Shown in pieces: positions 33,522 to 45,224 of a stretch of DNA of 64,000 nucleotides. A model generated the notes under the pieces. That model worked only from the letters and a program-made list of their open reading frames with translations. It had not been told where the DNA came from and did not search any database. Both the position numbers and the translations under genes were made by a program. The stretch is taken from assembly GCA_030848705.1 (NCBI GenBank), contig CM061245.1, positions 80,587,564-80,651,563 of the forward strand. The letters run 5' to 3'. Source of the DNA: Heracleum sosnowskyi. Taxonomy: Eukaryota > Streptophyta > Magnoliopsida > Apiales > Apiaceae. Every line of letters starts with the position of its first letter. Positions within the stretch are counted from its first letter, which is position 1.

Positions 33522-34722
33522 TAGAGTCGCGCTCCATTCCATTGAGAACCTACATTATCATGAGATATGAGATCTAATCATAGTCATTCATTTAAATTAT
33601 TCATTTTTATCTCTCACCCTACATTAATATTATCTGCCTCTTTATTTTCCACTACCATGTCCAACAACTATCACTTCTTGCACTACCATGTCCAACAACT
33701 ATCACTTCTTGTAATCGCCAACCGCCATCTCCGATCACTTCCGATCATCTCTGACCGCCACCTCCGGTCACCTATAAATCACCAATAATATTAAAATCAC
33801 CAGAAAAAACAACCAATTCTGCCACAACCAAATAATCATCAATAAAATACAACCACCAGCCGCCAGCTACTGTCACCTATAGATCACCAAAAAAACTAAA
33901 ATAAGTAGAATTAAACTACCACTCTGCCACCATCAACAACATATCGAAAACTTCACCTCCACCAGAACAATCACCACTAACTACAAACATCACTATTTGC
34001 AACACCACCACTCGAACAGGACATATAAATCACCAACATCTTAACTAAATCACAAAATTTAAAATCACTATCACCACCACTAATTACCATTGTCATCATT
34101 AATCACCACCACCGCTGCCTCCACCATCATCACGCCATTACGACAACACAGTCATCATGACAAGTAAATCACCACCTACAACCAGCTAATCACCACCACT
34201 AGTAATCATCATTATACCAGATCTATGGTGATTTTTTTTTATCATCAATACTAATCACCATCATTGTAAACTACCATTTTTCAACATCACCCACTGCCAT
34301 CTTCGTAATTTTAACAAAAATCACTATTTTTTGAACACAAATCACCAAATTTGAGACGCTATCATCTCAATAAGGCAACCACCATCACTACCGATACCCC
34401 CATCTAAGTTGCCTCGCCTAGTGTCGTAAAGGATTTGGCCGGAGTCAAATCACACCCATCGTAAAAAATCATCGTCATCATCAAGACTCTCGGATACATA
34501 TTATATATATGGATTAAGATATGTGTATATTTTATGTTTGTGTGTATGAAGAGAGAGATGCAAAATAGAAATGAAATTAAATAAAAGAGAAGACACGGAT
34601 CATGGGTCACTGGAGAAAAAAAGATAAAGGATGGGGGAATTTGTGGTCCCGATTAAAACAAATTAAGGACTGAGATTAGATCTGAGTTCTCATTTTAAAA
34701 GGGATTCTCAATTGAGCACAAA
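33522..34722. mobile_element. Possible TIR element with CACC-rich interior
   Basis: The ends resemble each other in inverted orientation: left has ttgagaacc then agatctaatca, right has gattagatctgagttctc then ttctcaattgag. The interior is a degenerate atcaccacc/ccgccacc repeat without a credible gene. It resembles plant Mutator-type elements with gagaac ends, but no clean target duplication was found. Confidence 0.35.
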
Positions 34723-35050
34723 CCTTATAAACCTTATTACCGATTCATTAGAATGCGAGTTATTTAAGTTGCTCGTGTCTTAGCTAGAGTGTAAAATTAT
34801 TTCTCGTTGCCTATTTTCACTTTCTTATAGAAATCTGATTCTTAATACAAAACTTCCGGTCATTAAAAGAACTTGCAAGTTCTTACATGCTAAAATAGTA
34901 CTCCAACTTTACATATAAAAATTCTGGCCACATTCATTACATTGAAGTTATAAATAGATTCTCTAACGGACTAATAAATTAAAGCCGAACAGGCCAGTAC
35001 TCGTCGCTCTTCTAGTCATTTGTAGTACACCACTATATGGGAAATAACTT

Positions 35051-36347
35051 TTAAGACTCGGATTTGATATAACTCTGTATACTTTGGGTAAATGCACCAA
35101 AACCTCTAGACTGGAGAACAAAATCTCTGTATAGAGTTGGTTCATAAAGGCTAGGATTGAGATCATCAACCAAAACTTCTGCAGGTTTTACGACGCAGTT
35201 CGGAGAAGGATTAACAAGTGTTGCAATCGATCTTCGAGCTACATTTGGATTTGTCACCGCTCTATGCTCATTGCTTCTCAACTTGCCATTGCTTATAATC
35301 TACATTCACAAACAATATGTATGTCATTTTATGATCAATATAATTAACTTTGTAGACTATAACTATATATTCTTTGTACAACAAATCTGCATACCTCTAA
35401 TTGGTTGCCTAATATAACAACGAAAGCATTAGGCAAAGCTTCAACTCCAATCCATTGCCCATCTTTAACGATTTGCAGACCACGTATATCTCCTTGATAC
35501 AAAATGGTTATGAGGCTAGGGTCACAATGTCTCAGTAGTCCCAAAGTTGAACTCGGATCTGGGCATGCAGGATAGTTATTTGCTGTTAAAATTTGCACTT
35601 CACTTAACTCGCCAAGATACCCTGCTTGGAGTCCTAATCCTTTCGATATTAACTCCAGAATCTTCAAACTCATCTTCCTTATTTCTCCTATATATTTGGC
35701 TATCACATCCCTGAACTTGCATCAATTAATCAATTAATTAATCATACTATATCCCTCCTTTCCCAGTAAATCGAAAAAATATTAGTCACTGAAAAATACT
35801 CATACTATGCAAAAGGTATAGCCCTGTACCTGTATTCGGTAGGCTTTTCTGGCCAATAACGAATGCATTGTTCCAAAGGATGGCAAGGGTGTTTCAAGCA
35901 ATCCCTCCACAAATGAACCCCATCTTTGGCGAAGTGACGACTGCTAGTGTATAGACAACCACCTTCACTTGGAGTTTTCACTCTTACATCCTCAGGTAGT
36001 TCGAAAAAATCCTGGAAGACCCTCACTGTGTCACGTATGACAGGTTCTGGTACTCCATGATCAGTCACCTGTTGCACAGCATATATACAGTTTTACAAGT
36101 TGAGGATTTGATAACATGAAAATTGCATCATGAAATTTTAGATAATTACATGAAAAAGTCGAAATTCGCGACAAGCTTTCATGATTTCCTCAACTTTCTC
36201 TGTACTTGTTGATTTTCCAAGATCAATTACTGGAATGGCATGACATATAGGAATAGGGAGGCTTCCGGGCCTATCTTCCTCTGCAAATATGTAACTTTCA
36301 GGCACATTTTGAACTTTAAACCAGCTTGAAGTTTGCTTATCATCCAT
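35051..36347 (-). CDS. 2-oxoglutarate/Fe(II)-dependent dioxygenase (DOXC type), intact, gene B
   Basis: Four exons: 36347-36150, 36068-35830, 35710-35395, 35299-35051, GT/AG introns, 333 aa. Exons 2 and 3 have exactly the same lengths as in gene A (239 and 316 bases) with identical phases, so the two are paralogues. Iron ligands H207, D209 (RHCDPS) and H263 (NEHR); 2-oxoglutarate residues R273-x-S275. Two positions of the usual FFQVINHGV block are altered (LFH-VTDHGV), which may affect folding or substrate but does not touch the metal site. N-terminus SSWFKVQNVP as in gene A. Substrate unknown; related plant proteins are annotated hyoscyamine 6-dioxygenase-like. Confidence 0.88.
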
Positions 36348-38218
36348 CTTTTGCTTTGGAAATTATGCCTCCTTGTGAGATTGCAGCTATATTAATACAA
36401 GGTAAATTGAAACTAACAAATAATCTTGCGTTAATGCTAACAATTAATCACTATTCAACCAGACAGCTGCAAAAGTCCATATTAAGATATTTTGTACTTT
36501 TGAGTAATGTTAGAAACTCCAGAATATTTTTCGAAAAATATTCTTAAATGACGTGGCATCAAGGAAAAAATGATCAAAATGTCTCGTTAATAAATTAAGG
36601 CAAAATACTAAATTGTAGGGAAATAGTCCAAAACATTCAAGATTGGCCAGCAGAAGCGATACTCCATTGCACATTTCATTTCGACATTTGAAATATATTT
36701 ATTGTTTATATTGCACTGAGTAGTTACATATATTTTGTCGATATTTCAGTTCGGGTTATACTAATTATTTAGTTATTTATTTTAAAATTTAACTATTCAC
36801 CTTGGGGAATTTGGTGACTAGATGACAAAGGATTTTCGACGTTTATTAATGATTCGATGACATTGGCCTCAATGCTCGAGAAACAAAAAAATTGAGAAGG
36901 CTACTAAGGATGGGGTTATGCACCTTGGACCTAAAAATGAAAGCTCTAATGATGTCGTTGGTGATCACTGTCCATCTGCTCTGCAGTTGGGCACTAAACG
37001 AAATCGAACTGACACCTTCTATAATGTCTGACCATACATGGGAACTAGCTCTGAATTTTTCGAGGGACCAGCATCGGATCTCAATTGCTATGAAGTTGGA
37101 AGAATTAAAGGAGGAATGGAAGAGAGCTCGTAGGAAGGGACAACGGGCAACTAAGGCTGCCAAGGTGAATCGGAAGACGAATCAGAATTGAATCGGAAAT
37201 GAAGAAAGTTTGTTTTGTTTTGTTATTTCCATCAAAACTTTAAGATTGTAATGGTTTATGCACTTTTTCTTACTTTTGCAAGAATAAACTTGCTTCTATG
37301 AGAGTTGGAGTCTCTGTAATGAATTCCTCCTATTTGCTAATTATTTATAAATTAAAACACGTTAAAAGAAAAAAACAATGTTTAGTCAACAAGTTGTTGG
37401 ATCTTATTTTCTTGCGAAGACAGCAACATGTGAAGAATAAAATAATAGCAACGGTGCTACGTTTAATCTGGCGGATCCGAACTTGAATATTTAATACACA
37501 ACTCTTTTTTAAATATCGTTGTTTGTTGTACTCTTTTGTCATTACATGTGATTAGTACTGGTTACGGGATTATTAAATTTTAATATATCTAAATATAATC
37601 GCATCGAGATTATTAAAACTTAATATTTTTTGTTTCAAAAAAAAAAAAAAAAAAACTTAATATTTTTAAATATAATCGCATCTCCGAAAAGTAATAATGT
37701 TGTTTTGTTGTTTGCGATCTTAATAATTAGGCCACCGTTGAGTAAGTTAAGTTTGGTGATATGTACTCCCTTTCCCCTCTATCCTAAAAAATTGTTTACA
37801 CTCTAATTGTGATATTAATGAGTAAAGTGGTGGGATCGTCAATATTTAAGGTATAAAGTAAGGAAAGTAGGGGAAGTAGTTGATTTTTATATTATAAAAC
37901 TTTACTATTTTTAGGAAAGTTTTGAAATGTAAAGAAATGAATGGGACATTAAATGTAAAGAAATGGATATGAGAGAAGTAGTACTTTTTTTTTTGTATTT
38001 TACTCTATCCTGTTTACACTTTAATTGTGATATGTCACATCTAATTATTAATATTTTTAATAATATTATATTTCCTTTTACTAATTTTAGTATGAATCAT
38101 TATTTTATTACCTTATTTGGAGTAATGTACTTGTACAAAGTTTTTATTAAAAAACTTAGGACTGTTTTTAATGTAAGACAAATTTTATATCATTTTTTTG
38201 ATTTTCAACACACATATC

Positions 38219-38251
<33 letters not shown>
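36348..38251. other. Upstream region of gene B and AT-rich DNA
   Basis: Promoter side of gene B. At 36830-37200 a GC-richer block holds a plus-strand frame of 99 codons (36892-37191) with a Lys/Arg/Glu-rich end; I recognise no family and regard it as unproven. The poly(A) retroposition scar at 37615-37667 is listed separately. A TA run at 38223-38250 adjoins the next Helitron. Confidence 0.4.
37615..37667 (+). repeat. Minute retroposition scar: poly(A) within a 16-bp target duplication
   Basis: aaaacttaatattttt occurs at 37615-37630 and 37652-37667. Between them are only tgtttc and 15 A. This is the structure left by an extremely 5'-truncated LINE or SINE insertion; replication slippage is the alternative. 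Confidence 0.6.
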
Positions 38252-39480
38252 CTAGCTTATATCCCGTGCGATGCACGGTCTTCTTTAATATTTTCTTATT
38301 TTTTATTTAGATTTTAGTTATTATATATAATTTGATAAAATTTTAATATATTTATATATATATTGGATTTATAAATCTAACAATATAATATTTAAATTTA
38401 ATATATTAGTGACGTAATCAATAGTAGTATTTTAGATATTAAAATATAAAATATTTTAAAAATAACAGATCTAATGATTCGTATTTTTTTACTCTTAAAA
38501 ATCTAAAGAGGGACTTAAGTGCAAATATCAAAATATGTGTTTGTTCAATATACCGAGTTTATTTGAATATACTATTACTTTTATTTTCATTAATTATCTC
38601 GTTTAAATTGAATGTTAAAAAAATTATAATAAACATGAATTTCATAAGTTTAATATAATAATATTACCAATATATCTATCTTTTACCCGTGCTATTTTTA
38701 ATTTGAACATGAGTTGTTTCAGTTAAAAAATATAAAACACGTAATATCCTTAAAAAGACAATTAGTTACTTATTAGCAATTATATAAAATTATATTAATT
38801 TTTTTATATATACGTCGTCTGCATTACTTTTAGAAAATTAGTTGTTTAAGTTAGAAAATATAAAAGAGGTAATTTGTTTTAGCTGAAAAGAATAACTTGT
38901 TATTTATTAATATTTATATAAAACAATATTACCATTGTATATTTATTTTGCATGTATTATATTTAGAAGATAAGTTGTTTTAGTTAGAAAATATAAAACA
39001 CATAATGTGTTTTAGTTGTCGGTTATAAATATATAATAATATTACCATTTTATATATATATATTGCCCGTCTTATTTTTAGAAAATGATTTGTTTTAGTT
39101 AAATAGATATATGAAATAGGTAATATGTTTTAGCTGAAAAAGGTAATTGGTTATCAATAACTTGGTTTCCATATATGTGTCATATTTATAAGATGAGTTG
39201 TTTTAGATAAAAAATATAAAAATAATGTGTTTTAGCTGAAAAAGGTAATCGGTTATAAATATATAATAATATTACCATATTATATATATGTTGCCCGCTT
39301 TATTTTTAGAAGATTAGTTGGTTTAGTTTAAAAAAAATATAAAATAGGTAATGTAGTGAAAAAAGGTAATTGGTTATTAATAAATTGATTATAGATAGGC
39401 CCGTGAATCGGCCCAAATACCGACCGACCGACCGACCGACCAAAACTTTTAATGTTTCGTCTTTAATAATATAGTATAGA
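38252..39480 (-). mobile_element. Complete non-autonomous Helitron (1229 bp)
   Basis: Minus-strand 5' TCTATACTATATTATTAAAG at 39480 and 3' CTAG at 38255-38252, with hairpin ccgtgcgatgcacgg beside it. Flanking bases fit an A/T target inside a TA microsatellite. The accgaccgaccg run near the 5' end is shared by several copies. No coding. Confidence 0.85.
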
Positions 39481-39512
39481 TATATTTGTATATATATATA
39501 TATATATATTTG

Positions 39513-39809
39513 TATATATTTGTGATATGTTAAAAGTACATAAAAATGATATTTCTCAAAATTAATTTTTTAATTTTATTCTATTCATATTTTTAATATT
39601 AATATATGTTTAAGTTATAAGAGTAATGTATTTATCTAAAATAAGTTTTAAAATAATTCAATTCTAGGTGGTGAGACCAACCGAGATGGCAAAGACATTG
39701 TGTGAATTCGGGTGCGTGATGCTATTATTTTTTCAATTAGTTAAATGCTCAATTTAAATATTAATAACTTTTTTGGTAACTTTTGATAAATTTAGAGGCT
39801 TTAGAAAAA
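39513..39809 (+). repeat. Duplicated 0.3-kb segment, copy 1
   Basis: Closely matches 44641-44938, including gagatggcaaagacattgtgtga and gggtgcgtgatgctattat. Both copies directly follow a Helitron sitting in a TA tract. Confidence 0.85.
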
Positions 39810-40112
39810 ATCGGGAAGGGATATATATGTGGGTGTCCTTCCACAACCACAGTTGGTTGGGAAGGGATATGCAACCATCAAATCGTAACTTTTCATTTTC
39901 AAAATAAGCGGCTGGGATCAATTGTTGTAGCAATGTATCCGCTATATGTCATTGCTGCTGCAGCGTTGTTACATTGCGGGAACAAGGAAAAAGTTAAATT
40001 ACATTTATGCCTTTTCTTAATATTATCACTTTACGTTTATTCGAGCAAAAACAATTGAGAGAGACAGAACAGACACAAGAAACGCAGAGAGGGCAATGAT
40101 TTGGTGAAGATT

Positions 40113-40565
40113 TTAAGGGAATAGCAACATACACAAACGAATCAAGACCAATTCACACTCCGCATCACCGGAATCAAACACTCGACGTCGAATGTCACGT
40201 ATGACATTGCGTACATCTTGATTTAAAAATCCTAGATTTTCCCAAATATTAATATCCTCATCTTCTTCATCTTCACCATCACTTTCTATATTATTCACCT
40301 TCTTTTTACCCATGTAACCATCATTTTTTTTCCCACAAATATCATCAACATTCATCTTTCCTTTACCCACATTATCGTTACCATAACTATCAATATCTAT
40401 TATTTCATTCACATCATCAAATAATTTATGAAAAATCGATTTTTTTCTAACGGGCGTAACATAATCGAAATCATTATGCTCACTAGATGAACTAGAATCA
40501 CTAAATAAAAATGAAGCCATATTAATTAGAGAGCTAACCTTATTTTTGGGGCTTTTGATCTTCAA
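40113..40565 (-). CDS. Hypothetical acidic protein, possibly transposon-derived
   Basis: An open frame of 150 codons; the likelier start is the second Met (MASFLFSDSSSSSEHNDF, ATG at 40520). A Ser-rich head is followed by Asp/Glu-rich stretches (DGEDEEDEDINIWENLGF) and a basic end. I recognise no domain. It lies between blocks of the repeated motif gcaatgt-n-attgc (39938-39990 and 40671-40850), as an ORF inside a DNA transposon with subterminal repeats might. Could equally be a chance frame. Confidence 0.25.
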   Translation of the reverse strand: MKIKSPKNKVSSLINMASFLFSDSSSSSEHNDFDYVTPVRKKSIFHKLFDDVNEIIDIDSYGNDNVGKGKMNVDDICGKKNDGYMGKKKVNNIESDGEDEEDEDINIWENLGFLNQDVRNVIRDIRRRVFDSGDAECELVLIRLCMLLFP

Positions 40566-40670
40566 AGAGCTTTAGAATTCGCACTTCTTTGATAATTGAT
40601 AAGTGTAAATGAAAAAAAAGAAGGAAAGAGGAGTTTTTAGGGCTGTGAGAAAAGTGGGGTCCAGAGTTGC

Positions 40671-40850
40671 AGCAATGTTTCATTGATGTGGCATGTGCAT
40701 TTAATGCCAACCACCCCGGACAACTACCATATTTAATGTTGGTTATAAATAATCTGAAAGCAATGTATTATTGCGATCGTAGCAATGTCTCATTGCTTGG
40801 ATAAAGCCTTCAGCAATGTTATATTGCCGGTGTAGCAATGTTACATTGTT
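40671..40850. repeat. Cluster of short palindromic gcaatgt...cattgc motifs
   Basis: About five copies (for example gcaatgttatattgc, gcaatgtctcattgc), with more at 39938-39990 on the other side of the hypothetical ORF. Resembles the subterminal repeats of a DNA transposon; the TIRs are not resolved. Confidence 0.5.
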
Positions 40851-41611
40851 GTAGAACATTTTTTTTTATTTTTCGGTTTTTTGTATTTTATTCCTAAAAT
40901 ATGTACAATATGTACTTAAAAATTAAATTAAATTAATTTACAAGTCAAAATATCTTCGAGCTAAGTTATGGATGCTTTTTTCCGTCATATGTAATTTAAT
41001 TAAAAATATCTAATCGAAATATGCTCAGATACATGTGAAACGATCTTTTAAGTAACATCTCAAACGACTATTGACTAAAATATGTATACAAATACTTAAT
41101 TGTTATCTGTAATTGTAATAATATTGTGTGATATTTAAAATAAAATATGTTTGCATTACTGGTTACATTATTTTTACATTCCTGAAGATAAAAAATAATA
41201 TTTTAATCAATGTTTTCAATTATTAACTTACATTACTATATTTGTTATTTTCTTTTTAAATATTATTTGTTTATTAAGTTAAATGTGTTCTGTTCGATCC
41301 GTGTCCGAGTTCATTAAGTCGTCTATTATAAACATTTCTAAAATTGACCAAGTTCTAATAAATATTTTTAAAATAATATTTTTTTAACTATTTTAACAAT
41401 TTATTTAATTTTAGAACTGTTTATAATAGACGAGTTTATTAAGACGGACTTGGATTGTGAAAACGACAGGTTTATAATGTTCTACTTATGTTGTCATAGT
41501 CTAAGGTCTAAATTGTATTAATTCTTTTATTGCTTTTATTAAATATTATTGCACATTTTTTATTCAAATTGTAAATTGAAGTATATAATCTTTTGTTTTG
41601 AAAATATAATC

Positions 41612-41721
41612 AGCTAAGTACAGTTGGTTGAGTGGTTAAAGCCTTTGTCTTCTTTACAGAGCTAAGTACAGTTGGTAGTGGTTAAAGCCTTTGTCTTCTT
41701 TATAGGAGGTCAAGACGAACC
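41612..41721 (+). mobile_element. tRNA-derived SINE-like head, duplicated
   Basis: Two tandem copies of agctaagtacagttgg-(ttg)agtggttaaagcc (from 41612 and 41660), then ggaggtcaagacgaacc. The parts resemble polymerase III A and B boxes (tggttgagtggtt; a degenerate ggttcgaacc). No complete tRNA fold, so not a tRNA gene. Confidence 0.45.
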
Positions 41722-41726
41722 ATTAA

Positions 41727-43622
41727 AAGTTTTGGTCATGTATCTATAATTTGGGTTAGTCTATCTATAACCAATTTATTTATAACCAATTACTTTTTCT
41801 AGCTAAAACACATTACTTATTTTATATATTTTTCTAATCAAAACAACTCATCTTTTAAAAATAAAATAGGTAACATATATATAAAATGGTAATATTATTA
41901 CATATTTATAATCGATTACCTTTTACAACCAAAACACATTATTTATTTTACATTTTCTAACTAAAACAACTCATTTTCTAAACATAACACATGAAAAATA
42001 AATATGTAATGATAATATTGTTATATATAATTATTAATAAACATCCACTTACCCTTTTCAACTAAACACATAATCTTTTTTTTTTTTCTAACTTAAACAA
42101 CTAATTTTCTAAAAGTAACACGAGCAACATATATATAAAAAGCTAATATAATTTTATATTTTCTAATTTAAACAACTAATTTTCTAAAAGTAACACGGGC
42201 AATATATATATACTAGCTTAAAACCCGTGTGATGCACGGATTGTTAATTGTTATTTTTTTATTATTTTTTTAATATTTTTTTAATTGTAATTGTGCAAAA
42301 AATAAGTAAGCATGTTAAAATAGCTAAACACTTTTAATTAATTAAAAACATTAAAATAGATTTTAAAATAAATAAGTATGTGTATGTCCGTTAGTAAGAA
42401 AAAATAAAAAATGTAACATATATTTAGTTTAAAAAGGTAAATGTTCGCGATATTTTTGGAAAATGAGGTTTTAAAATTTAATAATTAAAAATATTTAAAT
42501 ACATTTTAAAATAAATAAGTAAAGGTTTTCTTGTGATATTTTTGGAAAAAGAATGGATTTTAGTGAGAAAAATAGAAAAAGTATATTGTAAAATGCAATT
42601 TCCCGTGATATATTTAGAAAATGAGGGACTTTGTTAGAAAAAATATATAATGTGTTTTAGCTGAAAAGGTAATTGGTTATAACTTTTAAATAGGTATTTT
42701 ATTATTTATATTTTAATATTTTTAGTAATTGCATTTGTTAAGAAAAATAAGTAGACATGTTAAAATAGGTAAAATTTTAAAAAATAATTATAATATTAAA
42801 ATATGTTTAAAAATAAATAACTAAAGGTTTGTACCTGATATTTTTGGAAAATGAGGGGTTTTAGTAAGGAAAAATAGAAAAACTAACATGTTTTAGTTAA
42901 AAAGGTAATTGGCCGTGATATATTTTAAAAATTAGAATTTGTTTGAAAAAATAGAAAAAATAATGTAATTTAGGTGAAAAAGGTAAGTGGTTATAAATAG
43001 GTAATATTATTATTTAATAATATATTTTTATAAATAAGTAAGGTTAATTAAGTAAAAACACGATGTATAGTTAATTAAGGGCAATTAAGTAAAATCACAA
43101 CGTACCATACCGACCAACCAAACTTTTAATGTTTCGTCTATTATATAATAGTATTGATATATATCATGAACAAAATATAGATATAATGACAATATTATTA
43201 TATTAAACTTATAAAATCCATGTTTAATATAATTTTTTATAACATACAATTTAAATAAGATAATTAATAAAAAAAATAAAAAAAATAACATACCTTAAAA
43301 GAAATTCGGTACATCACAGAGCACATATTTTGTTATTTGCATTTTAGTCACTTTTAGATTTTTTAAGAGCAAATAAATTCAAACCGTTAGATTTATTATT
43401 TAAAAATATTTTATATTTTAATATCTAAAATACTACTAAAGATTACGTCAAGAAGTTATTAAATTAAAATATTTATATTATTATATATATTAATCTAATT
43501 TATTATATACACATGTAAATATATATATTAAAATTTCATCAAATAATACATAATTATAAAAATTTAAATAAAAAATAATAAAATATTAAAGAAAACCGTG
43601 CATCGCACAGGATATAAGCTAG
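41727..43622 (+). mobile_element. Helitron split by another Helitron
   Basis: 3' end: hairpin ccgtgcatcgcac, then ggatataagCTAG at 43619-43622. The 5' end is degenerate near 41727 (agacgaaccattaaaag). The two outer parts are the reverse complement of segments of the Helitron at 38252-39480, so they are the same subfamily. The inner insertion is 42213-43157. Confidence 0.65.
42213..43157 (-). mobile_element. Inner Helitron, complete (945 bp)
   Basis: Minus-strand 5' TCAATACTATTATATAATAG at 43157 and 3' CTAG at 42216-42213 beside cccgtgtgatgcacgg. Flanked by A and T as expected. It is related to 43623-44636 in inverted orientation. Confidence 0.85.
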
Positions 43623-44636
43623 TCAATACTATTATATAATAGACGAAACATTAAAAGTTTGGTTGGTCGGTATGGTACGTTGTGATTTTACTTAATTGCC
43701 CTTAATTAGTTTTTACTTTTGGTTGGTCGGTATGGTACGTTGTGATTTTACTTAATTGCCCTTAATTAGTTTTTACTTAATTAACCTTACTTATTTATAA
43801 AAATATATTATTAAATAATAATATTACCTATTTATAACCAATTACCTTTTTCACCTAAAATACATTATTTTTTATATTTTTTCTAACAAATTCCCCTACT
43901 TTTTCAAATATATCACGAGCAATTACCTTTTTTAACTAAAACATGTTAGTTTTTCTATTTTTCCTTACTAAAATCCCTCTTTTTCCAAAAATATCACGGA
44001 CAAACATTTAGTTATTTATTTTTAAACCTATTTTAATATTATAATTATTTTTAAAAGTTTACATATTTTAACATATCTACTTATTTTTCTTAATAAATGC
44101 AATTACTAAAAATATTAAAATATAAATAATCAAATATCTATTTATAACCAATTACTTTTTCAGCTAATACACATTATATATTTTTTCGAACAAAGTTCCT
44201 CCTTTTCTAAATATATCACGGGAAATTGCCTTTTACAATTTATTTTTTCTATTTTTCTCATTAAAATCCATTCTTTTTCCAAAAATATCAAAGGAAACCT
44301 TTTACTTATTTATTTTAAAACGTATTTAAATACTTTTAATTATTAAATTTTAAAACCTCATTTTCCAAAAATATCACGGGCATTAACCTTTTTAAACTAA
44401 ATATATGTTACATTTTTGTTTATTTTTTCTTACTAAAACCCCTCATTTCCAAAAATATAACGGGAAAACCCATACTTATTTATTTTAAAATCTGTTTTAA
44501 TTTTTTTAATTAATTAAAAGTGTTTAGCTATTTTAACATGCCTACTTATTTTTTGCACAATTACAATTAATAAAATATTAAAATAATAATAATAAAATAA
44601 CAATTAACAATACGTGCATCACGGGTTTTAAGCTAG
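43623..44636 (+). mobile_element. Helitron directly abutting the previous one
   Basis: 5' TCAATACTATTATATAATAG begins at 43623, the base after the previous element's CTAG. 3' end: reduced hairpin cgtgcatcacggg, then CTAG (44633-44636) before T. An internal direct duplication of about 60 bp (43661-43720 and 43721-43780, ggttggtcggtatggtacg) lies near the 5' end. 1014 bp, non-coding. Confidence 0.85.
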
Positions 44637-44640
44637 TATA

Positions 44641-44938
44641 TATATATTTGTGATCTGTTAAAAGTACATAAAAATGATATTTCTCAAGATTAATTTGTTA
44701 ATTTTATTCTATTCTTATTTTTAATATTAATATGGGTCTAAGTTATAAGAGTAATGTATTTATGTAAAAAATAAATTTTAAAATAATTAAACTCTAGGCG
44801 GTGAGTCCAACCGAGATGGCAAAGACATTGTGTGAGTTTGGGTGCGTGATGCTATTATTTTTCAATTAGTTAAATACTCAATTTAAACATTAATAACTTT
44901 TTTTGTAACTTTTGATAAATTTAGAGGCTTTAGAAAAA
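44641..44938 (+). repeat. Duplicated 0.3-kb segment, copy 2
   Basis: The partner of 39513-39809. It starts four bases after the Helitron end and stops where both copies read ttagaggctttagaaaaa. Confidence 0.85.
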
Positions 44939-45224
44939 TACCAACTTTTTTTTTTTGCAAAATAAGGTTTTGTTTTATATTATTTTTTTGGAATTTTTTT
45001 TTTTGTTTTTTTACAAAAACAAGACTTTGCAACCCAATTCAATAACCACAATTAACTTGAAATATTTCCAAAATTTGTTAGTACTTTTTGTAAATGAGAG
45101 TACTCGAATAATTGTAAATCATAAAATTTTGGTAAACGAGATAATATTGAATAGATCTTACAAGACAAGGCCTGTTCATTTCTACATAAAATGAGGTCAC
45201 TTCCATTCAATGTTGCTTTAGTAC

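Noticed and set aside
36892..37191. 99-codon plus-strand frame
   Set aside because: Lys/Arg-rich end but no recognisable domain; GC-richer block may be transposon debris. Not supported as a gene.
41612..41721. A tRNA gene
   Set aside because: Only A-box-like and weak B-box-like parts, tandemly duplicated, no cloverleaf; SINE-like debris fits better.
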